Source: Cydia pomonella (lineage: Eukaryota; Arthropoda; Insecta; Lepidoptera; Tortricidae). From it: DNA of 64,000 nt. The stretch spans positions 9,052,001-9,116,000 of the forward strand of contig NC_084716.1 of NCBI RefSeq assembly GCF_033807575.1, read 5' to 3'. Shown here piece by piece: positions 41,245 through 51,950 of this stretch. Both the position numbers and the translations under genes were made by a program. Positions within the stretch are counted from its first letter, which is position 1; each line of letters starts with the position of its first letter. The notes beneath the pieces were generated by a model. That model was not told the DNA's origin. It searched no databases and was given only the letters and a program-made list of their open reading frames with translations.

Positions 41245-44200
41245 TTATGCTTGATTATTATTATTCCACTCGTCAGTGTTCCAAAACTCAGGAGACGGAG
41301 GCATAGGTGTAGCACTCGCTTGTACGCTCGAAGAAGTCGATGCTGGAGATGAAGCATAGGCATACGGTGGTGTAGCTGTAGCAAAGTTAGGTGGTGCGAG
41401 CTGCTGTAACTCCATTTCGGAAACTAAACTGAATATTTTGTTTTTTGCGATGGCTTGTAAGTAAGGAGAAAACTTCTTTACTGTATCTGATATGTGCAAA
41501 AAAAATCTGTCTAATTCATCGTCTTGTCGTGGAGATTTATTTTGCGCTTCTAACAATTTCGACATCAATACAGCGGATGCTGTTTGTGGTGGTTGAATTT
41601 TACCTCTCTTTATTGTCTTGGCCTTTTTTGCTTGACTGAGTCGTGGTTGTGAGGATTTGTTACTGGCAGTAATGTCATCTTCGTTCTGAATTTCGGTGGC
41701 CGTAATATTTTCTGCAGCAGCAATATCAACAGTATTATCGATCTCATTGTTGAAGTGATGGTTCTGAATTTCAGTTCCTGTATCGCTATTCGGCTGTGAC
41801 TCTTCATCGTCACTTGTCAGCTCAACGGATTCTAAAGATTTTCTCTCGACAAAGAACGAAGCAACAAAAGCCATTTCATCTTCATACTTCCATTTCTTAA
41901 TGTTTTTCGCTGCTTGTCCACTTTTGCCTTTTTTCTTATTTAGTGCTCGTCTGTATGCATCCCTTAGCCCTTGCCATCTTTGTTTGCAAGCTGCAGCTGT
42001 AAAAAATAATTACACGATTAATATTGATATTTTGTTTGCAGGTACTTAGCAACAGGCGATTCATTTACAACCATTGCTTTTAGTTATCGTTTGGGAATCA
42101 GTACTGTGAGACGTGCTGTGTTAGAAGTTTGTGATGCTATAATAAAAAATGTACTGCGAGAAAGTATCCCGTCGCCTGGCATCGAACAATGGGAAAAAAA
42201 TATAGACGAATTTTGGAACAAATGGAATTTTCCTAATTGTGTAGCTGCTATACAGGGTGTCCCAGAAGTACCACGCCACACAAATCGGAGGTAGGTCAAC
42301 TCCAGAGGAACACAACCAGCCTAACATGATCCCAGTAAAAGTTGCACCGTTTTCGAGTTATTAGCAAAATTCAGAATTTTGATAAATTTCCCGTTTTTTT
42401 ACATTTTTAGTACCAGCATCGACTTAAAACGCTATTAAAAATAGTTTTTTTTATTTCTTTTAATAGCTGTTTAGTTAATTCAGAAGTGCAAAGTGCTATT
42501 TCGTCTATCACTAATGTAAAATGCTGAAAAAATCGATTAATCCTGATTTAAATAATCAAATAAACATGAATTTCAACTTTGACCGCCTACCATGGAAAAA
42601 AAATATTAGAAAGGAAACAAACAAATAAAAATACTAAATTAGGCATGTTATGCAGATTTAGAAATGGTATGACACTTGTACTTTCTGCGATAACATGAGG
42701 CATTCTTATCACATTAGCGATAACCCATCAAACGAACTTAAAACTGGAATTCCGAAAGCAGTCACTGTGTGGTACAAATAATGCTGCGTACAGCGATGGA
42801 TCATCTGTTATTTGATCGAATTATTGTGCCTGGCTAAAATACCAACTGTTAACTTCTTATCTGGAGGCTAAAGAGTAATAAACTGCTGGATAAAACGTCG
42901 ATGATAATAAAAAAAACTGTTGTGTCTTTTATTGATTTATTTGAACATTAAGTAGGTTAATAAGTATCACAGTAAATGTTCGAATTGTCTTCCGTGGACC
43001 CTAATGCATAACAAACATCTCCTCTTAAAACTTCGGCTTAATCTTCTTAAGTTGAATTCCGATATGGTACGGGCTGCGTCGAATACTCGTTGCCGCAATT
43101 CTGCTTCAGAGCGGATTGGTTTGGCGTAAACTTTGTCTTTCAAACACCCCCAATAAAAAAAATCAAGTGGGTTTAAATCCGGTGATCTTGGTGGCCATAA
43201 AATTCGTCCTAATCGCCCAATCCATCTCCTGGGGAATGTATCGCTGAGGTGCACGCGGACTAGCCGAGCGTAGTGTGCCGGGCAACCATCTTGTTGGAAC
43301 CACATCTTACGTCTCAGTTCCAACGGCACATCTTCCAACAAACCAGGCAAGTCTTCTTGCAAAAATGCTAAATAATTTCTACCATTAAGAATAGGAGGCA
43401 GCTCGACCGGTCCTACAATTTGCCCATTAAGGATTCCACTCCACAAATTAATTTTAAATTGGTGCTGGGACCGATCTTCTCGTTCTTCATGTGGGTTTTC
43501 TGTCTGCCAACTATGGATGTTGTGCAAATTAAGATATCCATCTCTTTTGCAAGCCGATACGTCAGTCCACAATACTTCGTTGAAAAAATTCGGGTTTTGT
43601 CTACACATCTGTATCATTCTTCGGCAAAATTGGACACGGAGTGCGTAGTCGGCTGGAAGAAGTGTTTGGACTCGATGGATGTGGTAGGGGTGGTATTGAT
43701 AACGCTTCAGAATTCTTTGTACCGAGGATTTTGAGATGCCAGTGCGGCGTTCCACAATCCGCACAGAAGTCCCTGGCTCCGCTCGTACTTCTTCCAATAC
43801 CGCATCGTCGTCGACAGTCTGAGGTCTTCCTGCTCAGCCATTTCCTCCGGGTAGCCTTCCTTCTCGATATGCGTTGACAACTCTTAAAATAACTTCATGC
43901 GTCGGTCGATTACGATTTGGATATCGGTCTGCGTACAATGTTGCTGCCAATCTTGCGTTGTACGAAACATTGCCTTGATTTGAAACCCTCCTTGTTTCGC
44001 CATAAATCAAGTGCATGTCAGCGTATTCACTATGCAGGTACTGGTGATTCGCCATTGTTGTTAATCAGTGTCCAAGGGGTGCCAAGTTGTCGTTCAGATC
44101 CATAAACAATCCAGAAAAATAACAAATCAGAGTCCGGGGCAGAGCCAAGTCGATAAAGTTTAAGAAAGCAGGAATACAGAAATAACAGAGAACACAGGTA

Positions 44201-45890
44201 TTGCACAAAGCGCAAGATAATCAACTGATGTGGCTTTAATAAGCTACTGCTATTAATAACTACTAATACTCATGTACTCCATCCCCCCTTTCTTTAATGA
44301 GATAAGACACAGCCTAAGAGAAGGCTTGAGAAATTAACATGTGCGTCAGAGGGAGAGCTATTGTTGGTCAATTTCAAAAGGGAGATAAAGATTAAAAAGA
44401 CCACGATGCACAATACGATTAGAAGTAGCACTAATGATGTTTTTACTTAACAATGATAGCTTGCGCATTTGGCACAATCATTTGATCAGATAACAAATGG
44501 GTCATTATTGCGACTGCTTTCGGAATTCCAGTTTTAAGTTCGTTGGATGGGTTATCGTTATCGCTAATGTGATAAGAATGCCTCATGTTATCGCAGAAGG
44601 TACAAGTGTCATACCATTTCTAAATCTGCATAACATGCCTAATTTAGTATTTTTATTTGTTTTTTTCCTTTCTAATATTTTTTTTTTCCATGGTAGGCGG
44701 TCAAAGTGGACATTCATGTTTATTTGATAATTTAAATCAAGAGTAATCGTCTTTTTTTCAGCATTTTACATTAGTGACAGACGAAATAGCACTTTGCATT
44801 ACTGAATTAACTAAACAGCTATTAAAAAAAATAAAAATAAACTATTTTCAATAGCGTTTTAAGTTGATGCTGGTACTAAAAATGTTAAAAAACAGGAAAT
44901 TTATCAAAATTCTTAATTTTGCTAATAACTCGAAAACCGTGCAACTTTTACTGGGGTCATGTTAGGCTGGTTGTGTTCCTCTGGAGTTGACCTACCTCCG
45001 GTTTCAGTGTGGCGTGGTACTTCTGGGACACCCTGTAGATGGAAAGCATGTTATTATTTTAGCACCACCAAACAGTGGTTCTTTGTATTTTAATTATAAA
45101 AAAACATTTTCTATCGTACTTATGGCTTTAGTTGACGCTAATTATAACTTCATAGCTGTTAACGTTGGTGCTTTCGGCAAAGATAGTGATGGGGGTATTT
45201 TGTCAAAATCAAAAATGGGCAGAGCTATATTCGAAAATAAATTGAATATCCCCAGTAATAGATGTTTGCCGGGGACTAATGTCAGTGTACCGTGTGTAAT
45301 ATTAGGAGATGAAGCTTTCCCCTTAAAAAACAATCTTCTAAGACCTTATCCCTCACAACAGTACATAAACGATAGCAAGAAACGCCATTTTAATTATCGC
45401 CTTTGCCGTGCACGACGTGTTGTAGAAAATGCTTTTGGAATTTTAAGTCAAAAATTTCGTATTTATAATAGACGTATGCATTTAAAACCAGAATATGCCG
45501 AAAAAATTGTACTAACTACTTGCATATTGCATAATTTCATAAGACGCGGCGAAACTGTATCCTCTAGGGAAACTAATACTCCTGTACAGTTTAACAACCT
45601 AAGACACCAAGGAGGTAATGCAGTTTCTACCGCTTTTGAAGTACGCAATAAATTTGCCGATTTTTTCCAAACGGCTCAAGGGCAATTAGATTGGATATCT
45701 ACTTTGTAATTAAATTACTTACTCAAATAAACGATAATTGAATAATAATTGACATACCTGGTTGTTTTAGTTGTTCCGAAATATCCTTCCAAGCCATTTC
45801 TTTTTTTACACTATCCATATACTTCGGATGTTGTAAATTATATATAAACTCATATTTACGTACACATTCTATTAGTTTTTCGTCCTCCAT
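41245..45890 (-). CDS. Harbinger copy 2 MADF-domain accessory protein (two exons)
   Basis: Exon 1 (45890-45758) encodes MEDEKLIECVRKYEFIYN then KKEMAWKDISEQLKQP and ends at a GTATGT donor. Exon 2 (41996-41245) starts after TTTACAG with CKQRWQGLRDAYRRALNKKK, completing the MADF domain, then FVASFF, an acidic Ser/Asp stretch, RLSQAKKAKTIKRGKIQP and a proline/serine-rich tail. In this family the MADF/Myb-like protein binds the element ends and brings the transposase into the nucleus. The junction keeps frame and the coding exons look intact. The DD41D element lies in the intron, lengthening it to about 3.8 kb. The transposase's second exon lies in this intron on the other strand. Confidence 0.82.
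42253..45035 (-). mobile_element. DD41D Tc1/mariner-superfamily element with very long inverted repeats
   Basis: Starts CAGGGTGTCCCAGAAGTACC and ends with its inverse, flanked by TA (42251-42252 and 45036-45037). The inverted arms are very long, about 570 bp (42253-42830 and 44471-45035), with only scattered differences. A transposase with DD41D spacing lies between them on the minus strand. Removing the element and one TA restores the Harbinger codons AAI-DGKHV, confirming the borders. Confidence 0.95.
42967..44055 (-). pseudogene. DD41D transposase with one in-frame stop
   Basis: The N-terminal part (44055-43837) opens MANHQYLHSEYADMHLIYGE and leads through a helix-turn-helix (VILRVVNAYREGRLP). 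A TGA at 43834-43836 interrupts the frame, which otherwise stays open to the stop at 42967. Motifs: EVLWTDVSACKRDG (first Asp), MWFQQDGCPAHY (second), WPPRSPDLNPLDFFYWG (third). I count 41 residues between the second Asp and the Asp of NPLD, i.e. DD41D, a spacing known from the rosa/visitor group. The TDE triad common after the first Asp is TDV here. It would need read-through to make a full enzyme, so it is probably dead. Confidence 0.92.
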
Positions 45891-46727
45891 TTTTACACAT
45901 CTATACGCATTCACGCCTCTCGTTGAACTAATTAACGGACTGGCAACAGAGCAACACTGCTACAACGCATTTAAAACGGGTTTGTAACGGTCATACTCCC
46001 CGCTCAGTCACCGTTTAGCCGCCTGCGCGCAGCGGTCTGGCAACGTCGCGTGCCATGCACGTAGCGTGTCCGCACCGGCAAAATATTCCCTCCGACGAAT
46101 AGTTGACGGCCCGTGCATGGCACGTTGGCACGCTACGGTGTCGGCCGGTGACGGAACGGTCTAGTGGGCATAGTCTCATACTTCTCAATACAAAGAATAG
46201 TTTTTTGTCTGAAACGGTCCTAGTACGGTCATGGTATGCTACGGGATAGTGGGCAGAGACCTTTAACCCTTAATTTCGCAGGACAAAAAAATGTTAAATT
46301 TATATTTTCTATTGATTTATATTTCTTATTTATGCCATAAAGATGGCAAAAAAAAATAATTAAAAAAATATTCATTGAAGGCTTTCATGGAAATCGTATG
46401 TACAGTATAATTGACAAAAACCAATGCTCTTCAAACTAATCTCAAATAAAAGTGTCAATTATACTTAACAAGTTGCATAGTAGGACAAAAAACGAAATCA
46501 AAAACCATGTCTATTTTTACATATTTAATCAAAATAACACGACAGAGTGAGAAAGGCATGCATGAAAAACGTTTTCAAATTAAAAATGACGTTTCAAAAC
46601 TGTTCAGTTTTTATGAAAAGTGTAGAAACAGTTGCGCTTTCGTACTAAACACAATCGTACGTTGCATTTAATGCAGTGTACATCAGTTCTACCGTTTTTG
46701 CAGTAAGAACACCGGCCGTATGTGTCC

Positions 46728-46931
46728 TGTTTGAATCAAAATGCGATTTGATTTAAAGAGGAACTAACTTTTATTGAAAGCTAAATTATTTTATTACGCT
46801 AGTACATTCAGTTATATCACAGAACGAAATAGGCCCTTGACAGCCCATCATAGACAAAACTCTTCTCAAATGTTGCAAGCAACAAATATTAAACATAAAG
46901 TTTACAGCTATGTTGAGACTTGTCTCGAACA
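46728..46931 (-). repeat. 3' LTR of the mini BEL-type element
   Basis: 204 bp, reads as identical to 49402-49605. Confidence 0.93.
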
Positions 46932-47061
46932 TAATTGGGCCGGGCAAGGTGAGCTAATTTACATTAGGTAGAGATCGAAAACAACAATTTAACAAGATAT
47001 ATACAATATTTCGTCAGGAGATAAAGGACACAGCTTTGTATTAGGTCTGACATACAATTTG

Positions 47062-48798
47062 TCACATTTCAACAAATTTTTCAATTAAATTTGTACTGTT
47101 TGAAATACTACCAGATTGGTTTATCTTGCCACCAACAACATAGCCAAATAAGGTGCTTTGCAAGACAAGTCCTTCAGGCAATTTGATACAATCATTTAAT
47201 AATGAATTAAAATAAATATCACTTGCTAGTAGCAATGAAATTTCTGATGGTTCATTAAAGTTTTCATCAGAAAGTTTGACATGGCTTGGAAACTTTAGTG
47301 CTGAACAATCAACATATTGTGGTGGCAAATGTGCCGTTACATCTTTTACAACATGACAGCTAACCTTAAATTTAACATCTTGATATTGACAAGACTCCAC
47401 AGTAATAATTACTGACCTATCCATAATGATGGTCTGTTTAGCTACACCAATTATATTTTCACATTCTGCCACAGTGGAGAAACCCAGCCTTTCTACAAGA
47501 GAAGTTGTGGCAAAGGATTCACTTGAGCCAGTGTCAAGCAATGCACGGCAGTAAACATCACGGCCAAATTTATCAACAATTTTAACTTTAATTGTGGGTA
47601 ATACCTTTTTATTAGATGTTTTCTTGACACATGTCAAAACAATAGATGCTGCCACTGGTTGATTGGCACCTCCAGCATCCTCTGTATGCAAAAGGGTATT
47701 ATGATGACCCTTACATAACTTACATTTGAACTTGTACTTGCAAGGTTTATCTGAGTGAGGGTTTATACAAACTGCACACATCTCATTCTCCTGCACAAAG
47801 GCCAAGCGGTCCTCGACGGAGGCTTCCTGAAATTTCACACAATTATAGATTGCATGGCCAGGTTTAGTACAAAATTTACAACCAGGTAATGATGCTACAA
47901 CATTAGCAACCTTGGGGTAAGATTTAAATTTAGAAGTACCTACATTATCATTTAGGATACTCTTTTGAGGCAAACTATCCTCTAGCGCCATAGCACGCCT
48001 TTCTAAAAATGCAATAAACTCCGACATCGTTGGAAGAGTTTGTGGGTCTCTCTCTAAATGGAAAGCCCGGCTAGTATATTGATCTAGCTTTCTGGATAAT
48101 ATAGAAATGAGCAACATATCCCATTTATCAACTGGTTCCTTTAAGTTTCTAAGTGCATGCAGATGCTGCTGCACTTGTGATACAAATGACCTTATAGAGG
48201 CCGCAGTTCCCTTAGGCATGCATGGGATGTCTAAGATAACATATATATGGCTTATGATTAGCCTAACATTATTGTCATATCGCTTTTTTAACAACTCTAA
48301 TGCCTCCATATATGAGACATTGACTAAAGGCAAATTTACAATGACAGATAGTGCTTCATCAGACAAAAACTTTCTTAGGTAAAACAACTTCTGTACATCT
48401 GATAATGTTTTGTTTTTATCAATCACTGCTATGAACATTTCATAAAAGGGTTTGAATAGGGTAACATCCTCACCATTGTACACTGGTATGTCAACATGGG
48501 GTAACTTTGAAGAAGAGACACCAACAGCTTGAACTGTATCTGACCCTCTTAGAGACCTGAGAGCCTCATTAATCTTCGCTATTGTGTTAAAGTAGCGGTC
48601 CTCAAAGTCACCTGCATCCTCTGTGTCCTTGTCATCAAGGCTCAATATGTCCAGTTGGATTCCCTCGTAATCTTTGAGGGAAGAGGCTAGCTTCTCTTTT
48701 CGAGCCTCCAAAGTATCAAGAGAGGCGGAATTTAAGGTATTGGGGTCGTTGACAAACTGCTCGATGCGAGTCATAGTTGCCTTGACTTGGCCGCGCAT
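47062..48798 (-). CDS. BEL-type Gag-protease, intact frame
   Basis: 578 codons from the ATG at 48796-48798 to the stop at 47062. Residues 1-100 are coiled-coil-like and charged. A BEL gag domain follows (KLPHVDIPVYNGEDVTLFKP; FYLRKFLSDEALSVIVNLP), then Cys/His knuckles (CKFCTKPGHAIYNC, CAVC, CKLCKGHHNTLLH) and an aspartic protease (RALLDTGSSESFATTS). The last stretch (FPSHVKLSDENFNEPSEISL; LLASDIYFNSLL; GYVVGGKI) is the spacer that normally leads into reverse transcriptase. It stops at NLIEKFVEM, where the polymerase would begin. Inferred function: forms particles that package RNA, relying on polymerase from a partner element. The frame has no break. Confidence 0.88.
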   Translation of the reverse strand: MRGQVKATMTRIEQFVNDPNTLNSASLDTLEARKEKLASSLKDYEGIQLDILSLDDKDTEDAGDFEDRYFNTIAKINEALRSLRGSDTVQAVGVSSSKLPHVDIPVYNGEDVTLFKPFYEMFIAVIDKNKTLSDVQKLFYLRKFLSDEALSVIVNLPLVNVSYMEALELLKKRYDNNVRLIISHIYVILDIPCMPKGTAASIRSFVSQVQQHLHALRNLKEPVDKWDMLLISILSRKLDQYTSRAFHLERDPQTLPTMSEFIAFLERRAMALEDSLPQKSILNDNVGTSKFKSYPKVANVVASLPGCKFCTKPGHAIYNCVKFQEASVEDRLAFVQENEMCAVCINPHSDKPCKYKFKCKLCKGHHNTLLHTEDAGGANQPVAASIVLTCVKKTSNKKVLPTIKVKIVDKFGRDVYCRALLDTGSSESFATTSLVERLGFSTVAECENIIGVAKQTIIMDRSVIITVESCQYQDVKFKVSCHVVKDVTAHLPPQYVDCSALKFPSHVKLSDENFNEPSEISLLLASDIYFNSLLNDCIKLPEGLVLQSTLFGYVVGGKINQSGSISNSTNLIEKFVEM

Positions 48799-49401
48799 TA
48801 TTTTTAACTTCTTGAGCTCCGCCGTTGTCGTATTTCACGAAACAAACGCTTAATACTATTTAAGCACAAACCCGCACTTTGATAAAACAACTTTGTTAAT
48901 AATCGCAGCTGAAATATGTATATAAACACTTGCAAAAGTTGCAAAGCCCGTGAAGAAAATTCCAATTGAGCAGACGTCACTTTTGACAGCCAAAAGTCAC
49001 TTTTACCGCCAACTCTGTCAAAGGCACGCACACACGCACGACCGATGATCCGTACTACCAACCTTACAATCTAGTCCCACCTGAGTTGACAACCTTGTCA
49101 AAGCAAAGATTCTCGTTGTACCGCTCAAATAAATCCGCCGGTACTTGCACAAAAATTCCTTTGTGCCGACGAACGGGAACTTTCCTGATGATTGTTGCAG
49201 CACGGAGTTAAACGATTTCAGGATAATATCAACCGAAATCACGATGATAAATTCGCCCAAACAATGGGTTGGGCGAGGTTGCGGCGGGCGGCGACAAGAT
49301 ATAGCAAGTCACCTTCGCCCAGCCAGCAAACGAAATACGTAGTAAAACCACGGAATCACTGATTCTAAACTTTTAAAAAGCTCGAAGGACCAACAATCGC
49401 A

Positions 49402-49605
49402 TGTTTGAATCAAAATGCGATTTGATTTAAAGAGGAACTAACTTTTATTGAAAGCTAAATTATTTTATTACGCTAGTACATTCAGTTATATCACAGAACG
49501 AAATAGGCCCTTGACAGCCCATCATAGACAAAACTCTTCTCAAATGTTGCAAGCAACAAATATTAAACATAAAGTTTACAGCTATGTTGAGACTTGTCTC
49601 GAACA
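49402..49605 (-). repeat. 5' LTR of the mini BEL-type element
   Basis: 204 bp. Its 5' end supplies the codons that give the truncated piggyBac transposase its false C-terminus. Confidence 0.93.
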
Positions 49606-51779
49606 TGTCCAAAAAGTTTGGTAAATGGTCTAAGCCATCATATTTGACATCATCAACAGGAAGGATGCGGTTGGGTTTTCGAATTACATCCGTTACTGTT
49701 GGTACTAAACCTGATGCTCGCTTATCTGCTTTGAGTAACCCTTGATATATCTGCAGCCGGAATTGCTTCAAACCTAAGTACTTCTTTATTCCTTTTCTCT
49801 TACTGTCTCTTCTATACATCAACCATGCATTGTTGACACATATGTCAATAATCTGTGAAAATATTGACAGGTACCACCTTCTTGTTTTCATTTCAGTGCG
49901 GTAGAGAGCGACTAGCATGTCTGCTAAATCTATGCCGCCCATATGGGCGTTGTAATGCTCCACAATGTTTTGATACTGCACATTTATTTTCTGTTTTTTA
50001 ATTTTGCAGTATCTCTTCACGGTCGACAAAGGGTAAGCATCAGAATAACTGCTTGCCAAAACAACGCATTTGTTGTCGTTCCATTTTACGACTGCGACTT
50101 TGTTTTCGTTGCAGGTTGTCTGGCAAAACGCACCTCTGCCTTGAGCCTTTAACTCCTTGTCGGTCTTTAAGTGAGTTTGAGAGTCTCGCAGTCTATTAGA
50201 CCGCATCGTACCAAGGCTGAAAATACCATACGTGTGCCTCAGATGGTATATTAACTCCAAAGAGGAAAAGAAGTTATCAAAATATACGACGCAAGGTTTA
50301 TTTTTTATAGTTTTACAAAGTCGTAAAACTGCTTTGGCACCCCAACCTAAAGCTGCTTCTTCCTCAGTGAAACCGCAGTCTTCAAATTCATCTTGACCAG
50401 TATACAGAAAGAAATCATATATAAAGCCTGATGCACCAGCTCTAACAATGTTTTTAAATCCCCATTTTCTAGGTTTTCTTGGGTTATATTGTCTTTTTTT
50501 TCCGGCTTTCGTACCTTTGTAAGGTATTGTCATTTCGTCAATACTGAACCGCTTTTCTTCCTCGACAGCAAGACAATTTCGGCGTACTTTTTCTACCACA
50601 GAGCTAATTTTAAAGTAAGGATCATTGTTGGCATCGTCGTTGTCCACAAAATGGATACAACTCCTTAATAGCTGGTATCGCTTCAGGGTCATAATATCTG
50701 CGATCGGTGCATACCTTGTTTCGGTGCGCCAATAATCAAGGTAAGATGGCATGCTTACTATTCCCATCATAATCTTGATAGCTAAGAAACTTTTTAGTTC
50801 TTCGACCGTTAAATTGACTGATCGACCCCTTTTTTGCACAGAGTACAAGTTCGTCATGTTGCATATTTGTTCAAACATATCCTGCGAGAAAAAATCAAAG
50901 AAATAACTTAGAGCAGTTTTGTTGCCTTCAGGAAGTGGACTTTGGAAATTATCATCGCCTAACTCTGCACGATATTCAAACTGTTTTTTAGTCCATTTAA
51001 AGTTAATGTTCATTTTTTTTTTCTTGGCTACACGTTTCGGGGCTGTAGTCTGCCTTTTTGTACGGTTAGATCGCGTATTGGGTGTAACATTAGACTCACG
51101 CCGTGGCGTACGAGTAGTGGGTCGAGACTGGCGGCGGGATCTTTGAGGAATAGAAATCAGAGGGCTAACTGGCTCGACTTGGTCCAGTATAAATGAGGTA
51201 GTCACTGATGGTGGATTTTGAATTGATGACACGGAAGGAAGGCTTAATAATGACGGTGGCTGAACATAGTTTACACTTCCCGTATCGGATGGTGGATTCT
51301 GTGAAACTTGCGGAAGGGCACCTGTTGTATTAGTGTCTCCGTCACCGTCAAGTTCTTCAAATGGTGAACTAATGTTCAATCTCTCTAACGACGAATTGAT
51401 TGACGGAGCACTTGACGAAGATGGCGATACATATCTTTCCGCAATGGCTTTTTTTTCTTGACTTTCGTCATCAGAGTCAGATGACCCGCTTACTTCAGAC
51501 TCTGCATTTTTACTAGGCACTAACGCTAATATTCGTTTAGACCGCAAGCCCTAAAAAGAAAACAAAAAAGCATGCTATTCAAACCACCCCGATGTAAATG
51601 ATACAAAAAAATATTATAAAATAATACCTATAGAAAAAACAGCATAATTGAAAGTTAGTACGTGCTAGTAGTAGTGAAACAATGACATTCTCACACATCA
51701 ATCGCAGCAAATTATTATGGCAACCCAACAAATACACCCAAAATATTGTTACCAAAGCATAGCTTTTTGTCAAAAATAC

Positions 51780-51950
51780 TTGACTAATCAAACATGATTT
51801 AACTCTCACACCATAAACTTTTGTCAAAAATACTGTACTAGTTCTTCAAACACCAACATCCCATACATAATGTTTTGTCCAAAATACTGTACTAGTTCTT
51901 CAAACACCAAACATGCCATACATAATGTTTTGTCCAAAATACTGTACACG
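51780..51950. repeat. tandem repeat, unit about 58 bp, with CAAAATACTGTAC core
   Basis: About two and a half units in the piggyBac intron read (C/A)AAATACTGTACTAGTTC, TTCAAACACCAA, CATACATAATGTTTTGTC. The core CAAAATACTGTAC also occurs inverted next to the right terminus (GTACAGTATTTTG near 52275). Subterminal repeats in this position often bind transposase. Confidence 0.8.

Larger units (their letters stand above)
40857..45709 (+). pseudogene. Harbinger copy 2 transposase (two exons, interrupted)
   Basis: Exon 1 (40857-41174) reads RRYWIHNSIKKRKTEGEYWT and FFQYFRMCTFKFNDLLKKIE. An indel in the A run near 41110 shifts the frame before KEKLAVCLR, and the exon ends at a GTAAGT donor. Exon 2 begins at 42042 after TTTGCAG with YLATGDSF, then AFSYRLGISTVRRAVLEVC. 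At 42252 the DD41D element enters after CVAAI; the exon resumes at 45038 with DGKHVIILAPPNSGSLYFNY. Catalytic residues: D of AAIDGKH, D of CVILGDEAFPL and E of RRVVENAFGIL, all present. The stop is at 45707-45709. Insertion plus frameshift inactivate it. Role: cut-and-paste transposition at TTA sites, normally with the MADF partner. Confidence 0.92.
40583..46262 (+). mobile_element. Harbinger copy 2, complete but interrupted
   Basis: 48-bp inverted ends (40583-40630, 46215-46262) begin AGGTCTCTGCCCACTATCCC, and a 3-bp TTA target duplication lies on both sides (40580-40582, 46263-46265). It carries both classic Harbinger genes: a DDE transposase (+) and a MADF-domain protein (-), interleaved. 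A DD41D element (42253-45035) sits within the second transposase exon. Without that insertion it would be about 2.9 kb. Confidence 0.95.
46728..49605 (-). mobile_element. mini BEL-type LTR element encoding only gag and protease
   Basis: Two 204-bp LTRs (46728-46931, 49402-49605) look identical, with TG...CA ends, and a TGTCC target duplication is on both sides (46723-46727, 49606-49610). The 2.47-kb interior encodes gag and protease but no reverse transcriptase, RNase H or integrase. The primer site after the 5' LTR contains TGGTCCTTCGAGC. No polypurine tract is visible before the 3' LTR. This is a non-autonomous deletion derivative that could only move with help from a full element. Confidence 0.92.

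Noticed and set aside
49460..49600. C-terminal 47 residues of the apparent 695-residue piggyBac transposase
   Set aside because: They are encoded by the LTR of the inserted mini element, not by piggyBac; the direct repeat and TGTCC duplication show this.
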